This document shows, one piece after another, positions 59,871 through 64,000 of a stretch of 64,000 nucleotides of DNA; position 1 is the stretch's first letter, and each line of letters opens with the position of its first letter. Origin of the DNA: an uncultured Tenacibaculum sp. (GTDB lineage Bacteria > Bacteroidota > Bacteroidia > Flavobacteriales > Flavobacteriaceae); assembly GCA_947504185.1 (NCBI GenBank), contig CANNGJ010000008.1:44321-108320 (forward strand), written 5' to 3'. The translations under genes were made by a program, and so were the position numbers. Below the pieces are notes generated by a model. The model was not told where the DNA came from. It saw only the letters and a program-made list of their open reading frames with translations, and ran no database searches.

Positions 59871-60899
59871 ATGATTTTGAAACACTTTAAAGAACTACAA
59901 GAATTTTTATCGCAACCTAAAAATATTGTGATAATTGGTCATAGAAATCCAGACGGTGATGCTGTTGGCTCAACCTTAGGTTTAAAGCATTATTTTGATA
60001 AAAAAGGGCATACTACACAGGTGTTAATGCCAAATGAGTATCCAGATTTTTTACATTGGATTCCAGGTTCTGAAACCGTAAAACGTTTCGATCGTCAAAA
60101 TACCCAAAGTGTAAAAGCTTTAGCAAAATCAGATATCGTTTTCTTATTAGATTTTAATGCGTTGCATAGAGTAGGTACTGATGTGCAAAATACTTTAGAA
60201 AAGTATGAGAATGATTTTGCATTGATAGATCATCATCAGCAACCAGATGATTTTAAGTACATGTATTCAGATACTACGATGTCATCAACTTGCCAGATGG
60301 TGTATAATTTCATCGTAATGATGGGAGATACTGATTTGATTGATAAAAATATTGCGACTTGTTTGTATACAGGAATTATGACTGATACAGGTTCATTCCG
60401 TTTTAGATCTACCACAAGTACTACACACCGTATTATTGCAGACTTAATTGATAAAGGAGCTGAGAACGATAGAATTCATAGTAATGTACACGATGCGAAT
60501 TCGTATAGTAGATTATTGTTGTTAGGGCAAGCTTTGAGTAATATGAAAGTACTACCAGAGTATAAAACAGCATTTATAACCTTAACAGAAGAAGAGAAAA
60601 AACGTTTTAATTTCGAGAAAGGAGATACTGAAGGTGTTGTTAATTATGCGTTATCTTTAAAAGGAATTGTATTTGCTGCTATTTTTATTGAAGATGTAGA
60701 GCAAGGAATTATAAAAATGTCACTCCGTAGTAAAGGAAAATTTTCTGTAAATCAGTTTGCTAGAAATTACTTTAATGGAGGCGGACATGATAACGCGGCA
60801 GGAGGTAAAAGTTTAGAATCTATGGAAGATACGATTACTACATTTAAATCGTTATTGCCTAAGTATCAAAAAGAATTAGAAATGTCTTATGAAGCATAA
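59871..60899 (+). CDS. DHH/DHHA1 phosphoesterase (NrnA-like oligoribonuclease/PAP phosphatase)
   Basis: GHRNPDGDAVGSTLGL, DFNALHRVG, LIDHHQQPD, GGGHDNAAGG. Confidence 0.92.
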   Translation: MILKHFKELQEFLSQPKNIVIIGHRNPDGDAVGSTLGLKHYFDKKGHTTQVLMPNEYPDFLHWIPGSETVKRFDRQNTQSVKALAKSDIVFLLDFNALHRVGTDVQNTLEKYENDFALIDHHQQPDDFKYMYSDTTMSSTCQMVYNFIVMMGDTDLIDKNIATCLYTGIMTDTGSFRFRSTTSTTHRIIADLIDKGAENDRIHSNVHDANSYSRLLLLGQALSNMKVLPEYKTAFITLTEEEKKRFNFEKGDTEGVVNYALSLKGIVFAAIFIEDVEQGIIKMSLRSKGKFSVNQFARNYFNGGGHDNAAGGKSLESMEDTITTFKSLLPKYQKELEMSYEA

Positions 60900-61422
60900 A
60901 TTTTTATTTTTTATTTTTTTAATGTTGATCGGGGTTTCTTGTAAAAAACCAGAAGCAAGAAGACCAAAAAAACATGGTACGACAAACTTTTATAAAGAGG
61001 TTATAGAGAAAAATAAAAAGCTAAATACTTTAGAAAAAAAACGTTTAGAGAAATTAATATCGTTAGATACGATTCGTAAATATCACTCTTCAGCTAATGG
61101 GTTTTGGTATGCTTATGTTAAAAAAGACACAGTAAATACTAATTTCCCGAAATTTGAAGATATTGTTCAAATTCAATATAATATCACGGATATTAATGGG
61201 AATATTATTTACGATAATCAAGAGAGAGTTTATAAAGTAGATAAAGAAGATTTTATTCCCGCTTTACAAGATGGAATAAAGTTGATGAAAAAGGGAGAAA
61301 CTATTACATTTGTCATTCCATCATATAGAGCTTTTGGAGTTGTAGGAGATGGAAATAAGGTAGGAGTTAACCAACCAATAAAAAGTACAGTAACATTAAT
61401 CGATATAAAATCAAATAAATAA
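60889..61422 (+). CDS. gldI: Gliding motility-associated FKBP-type peptidyl-prolyl isomerase
   Basis: Lipobox GVSC, KKPEARRPKKH start and FKBP core; order downstream of the DHH gene. Confidence 0.85.
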   Translation: MKHKFLFFIFLMLIGVSCKKPEARRPKKHGTTNFYKEVIEKNKKLNTLEKKRLEKLISLDTIRKYHSSANGFWYAYVKKDTVNTNFPKFEDIVQIQYNITDINGNIIYDNQERVYKVDKEDFIPALQDGIKLMKKGETITFVIPSYRAFGVVGDGNKVGVNQPIKSTVTLIDIKSNK

Positions 61423-61424
61423 AA

Positions 61425-62198
61425 ATGAAATTAACAAAAATTTTAGCAATTGCAGTTGTAGGTTTATCAATTGTATCGTGTAGTAATAGCGAGTTTAAAA
61501 CAAAAAGTTCATTAGCTACTGAGGTAGATTCTGTGAGTTATGTTTTAGGTTTAGATATGGCAAATAAAATTAAAACAAATTTTGATGAAATGGATCAAGG
61601 TTTATTTGTTCAAGGGTTTAGAAATGGTATGGATTCAACAAACCTTTTAGTAGAGTCAAAAGATATCAATAATATTTTAAGGTCATTTTTTCAAAAGAAG
61701 CAACAAGAGAAAATGAAGCAGCAGCAAGCTGAACAAGCAAAAAAAGCTGAAGTTCAATTTGGAGAGAATAAAAAAGCAGGAGAGAAATTCTTAGTTGAAA
61801 ACAAAACTAAAGATGGTGTAATAACTACTGATAGTGGTTTACAGTATAAAGTTTTAAAAGAGGGTAAAGGTGAGGCTCCTAAAGCTACATCTAAAGTAAA
61901 AGTTCATTATCACGGTACTTTAACTGACGGAACTGTTTTTGATAGTTCTGTAGATAGAGGAACACCTAGTGAGTTTGGAGTAAATCAAGTTATTAAAGGG
62001 TGGACTGAAGGTTTACAATTAATGAAGCCAGGAGCTAAATATAAATTTTTTATTCCTCAAGAATTAGGTTATGGTGCTAACCCAAGACCAGGAGGTAAAA
62101 TAAAGCCTTTTGATACTTTAGTTTTTGATGTAGAGTTATTAGAAGTAGTTCAACCTTTAGGGCAAGGGCATTCGAAAGGAGACGGTCACGGACATTAA
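61425..62198 (+). CDS. FKBP-type peptidyl-prolyl isomerase (Mip-like lipoprotein)
   Basis: Lipobox IVSCS; YHGTLTDGTVFDSSVDRGTPSEFGVNQVIKGWTEGLQLM; His-rich tail GHSKGDGHGH. Confidence 0.92.
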   Translation: MKLTKILAIAVVGLSIVSCSNSEFKTKSSLATEVDSVSYVLGLDMANKIKTNFDEMDQGLFVQGFRNGMDSTNLLVESKDINNILRSFFQKKQQEKMKQQQAEQAKKAEVQFGENKKAGEKFLVENKTKDGVITTDSGLQYKVLKEGKGEAPKATSKVKVHYHGTLTDGTVFDSSVDRGTPSEFGVNQVIKGWTEGLQLMKPGAKYKFFIPQELGYGANPRPGGKIKPFDTLVFDVELLEVVQPLGQGHSKGDGHGH

Positions 62199-62264
62199 TT
62201 AAAAACTAATATAAAGAAACATCAACCTTAACAGTTGGTGTTTTTTTATTTAAAATAAATAAAA

Positions 62265-63311
62265 ATGAAATTTTTAAAATACTTATTAATAGTAGTTATT
62301 CTTGTATCATGTAAATCTGTAAAATATCCAGATCTTGAAAATGGGCTGTACGCAGATATTCAAACAAATCAAGGAGATATTTTAATAAAATTGCATCAAA
62401 AAGAAATGCCAATGACGGTGGCTAACTTTGTTTCATTAGCAGAGGGTAACAATCCAGAAATGACAGATTCTTTGAAAGGAAAACCTTATTATGATAAAAC
62501 AAAATTTCATAGAGTTATTAAGAATTTTATGGTTCAAGGAGGAGATATAACTGGTACAGGTGGTGGAAACGCTGGTTATCGTTTTGCAGATGAATTTCCT
62601 TTAAATGAAGAAGGAAAACTAATATACTCTCATGATGGACCAGGAGTATTATCTATGGCGAATTCTGGACCAGAGACCAATTCAAGTCAGTTTTTTATCA
62701 CACATAAAGAAACTCCATGGTTAAATGGAAAGCATTCAGTTTTTGGACGTGTATTAAAAGGTCAAAATGTAGTTGATACAATTCAGCAAAACGATTATAT
62801 AAAACACGTAGATATTATTAGAATAGGAGAGGATGCAAAGAAATTTAATGCTCCAACTATTTTTGAAAAAGAGATAGCTAATGTAGAAAAGAAAAGAGAG
62901 GAAAGAAAGAGAGTTCTTGAGAATAAGAAGAGAAAATTCCAGGAAGATATGGGAGTTAATAAATCTACTCCAACAGATTCTGGTTTAAGAATTTTAAAAA
63001 TAAAAGAGAATTCTTCGGGGAAAAAAGTAGTCGCACATAAATCAACTTCAATCCATTATACTATTTATTTAGCTGATGGAAATAAGATACAGTCTTCAAA
63101 AGATAAAGGAGAGGTGTTTACTTTTCAGTTGGATGATGAATCAAAGCCAATGATTGCTGGTGTAAAAGAAGGAGCTTTAAAGTTGAGAGAAGGTGAAAGT
63201 GCTAGACTGTTTATTCCTTACTATTTAGCGTATGGAGAGAGAGCAGTTGGACCATTCCCAGCAAAATCGGATGTTATTTTTGAAATTGAAGTATTAAAAG
63301 TAGGTAAATAA
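62265..63311 (+). CDS. Dual-domain isomerase: N-terminal cyclophilin fused to C-terminal FKBP
   Basis: Cyclophilin FHRVIKNFMVQGGDITGTGGG, NSSQFFITHKETPWLNGKHSVFGRV; C-terminal FKBP SIHYTIYLADGNKIQSSKDKGEVFTFQLD. Confidence 0.9.
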   Translation: MKFLKYLLIVVILVSCKSVKYPDLENGLYADIQTNQGDILIKLHQKEMPMTVANFVSLAEGNNPEMTDSLKGKPYYDKTKFHRVIKNFMVQGGDITGTGGGNAGYRFADEFPLNEEGKLIYSHDGPGVLSMANSGPETNSSQFFITHKETPWLNGKHSVFGRVLKGQNVVDTIQQNDYIKHVDIIRIGEDAKKFNAPTIFEKEIANVEKKREERKRVLENKKRKFQEDMGVNKSTPTDSGLRILKIKENSSGKKVVAHKSTSIHYTIYLADGNKIQSSKDKGEVFTFQLDDESKPMIAGVKEGALKLREGESARLFIPYYLAYGERAVGPFPAKSDVIFEIEVLKVGK

Positions 63312-63313
63312 TT

Positions 63314-63883
63314 TTGATAGATACAATTATACAAAAAGATCAAGAGTTTCTTATATTCCTAAATAATTTAGGAAGTGAGCAATGGGATGGATTTTGGTTA
63401 ACAATCACCAATCAATTTTCGTGGACCCCTTTATTTATTTTTATTTTCTATTTAATTTTCAAGCAGTTTGGTTTGAGGAAAGGAGTTTTTGCGCTTTTAT
63501 TTATAACAATATTAATAGCTTTCTCTGATCAGTTTACAAACCTAATTAAGAATACTACTCAAAGAATTAGACCTTGTAATGTAGAGGAGTTAAGAGCTTA
63601 CTTAAGAACATTTTCTTATAGGCCAAGAGGATATAGTTTTTGGTCTGGTCATGCTTCTCTTTCTACTACAATAACGGTTTTCTTAATTTTACTTTTAAGG
63701 AAGTATTATAAAGGAATGTTTTTATTAATTCTATTCCCATTATTTTTTGGATATAGTCGTATGTATTTAGGAGTACATTTTCCTATAGATGTTTTTTCTG
63801 GATATACGTCAGGATTACTTTTTGGTGTACTGTTTTATAAACTATATCGTCTTTTAGAAAATAGAATATTCGTTAAGTTTTAA
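63314..63883 (+). CDS. PAP2 family phosphatase
   Basis: KNTTQRIRPC, WSGHASLSTT, SRMYLGVHFPIDVFSG. Confidence 0.92.
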   Translation: MIDTIIQKDQEFLIFLNNLGSEQWDGFWLTITNQFSWTPLFIFIFYLIFKQFGLRKGVFALLFITILIAFSDQFTNLIKNTTQRIRPCNVEELRAYLRTFSYRPRGYSFWSGHASLSTTITVFLILLLRKYYKGMFLLILFPLFFGYSRMYLGVHFPIDVFSGYTSGLLFGVLFYKLYRLLENRIFVKF

Positions 63884-63955
63884 GATTTTGAGTTTACTAT
63901 ATAAAAAAGGATTACCAATTGGTTAGTCATGGTCGGAAGAAATTCCGGCCATTTT

Positions 63956-64000
63956 TTATGTTTCAAAATGGTCTAAATTGCCTTGACAATCAACAACAAT
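63956..64000 (-). CDS. Partial CDS, C-terminal 14 codons of a protein extending past the window
   Basis: Minus-strand frame ...IVVDCQGNLDHFET stop, following a terminator-like ATGGTCGG...CCGGCCAT at about 63930-63952. Confidence 0.35.
   Translation of the reverse strand: MVVDCQGNLDHFET

Noticed and set aside
1-64000. CRISPR arrays, tRNA/rRNA genes, insertion sequences, prophage
   Set aside because: No regularly spaced repeats, cloverleaf-like intergenic segments, transposase or phage structural genes were seen on reading; tRNAscan and Infernal would be needed to exclude small RNAs fully.

Overview
AT-rich chromosomal window from a Bacteroidota/Flavobacteriia bacterium. Supporting signs are T9SS type B sorting domain proteins, gldI, DUF6090, and the coaE-ybbR-yajC-DUF1573-nusB order. 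Most of the window is compact housekeeping DNA: a two-component system and ABC exporters, mutL, recF, holA, hisS, folE, nadC, ribH, ndk, rlmH, rdgB, mtaB, a FecCD-type uptake system, peptidases, rhomboids, and a run of three peptidyl-prolyl isomerases. I saw no rRNA, tRNA, CRISPR array or transposase. The best candidate for an undescribed system is a three-gene minus-strand unit at about 23126-24761: an HNH endonuclease, an unknown protein, and a minimal nucleotidyltransferase. It is bracketed by a 14-bp inverted repeat (13/14 match). On one side it abuts a ~190-bp foldable element with AAC...GTT ends, resembling an attC or other cassette element. A second AAC...GTT structured element lies next to a DUF6090 gene at about 58.0 kb. 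Other points of interest are a tandem cold-shock gene duplication with conserved leader and 3' UTR, a DUF4442 gene with a single in-frame stop, short unlisted ORFs, and intergenic palindromes. Family names come from recognising sequence motifs; no database search was run.
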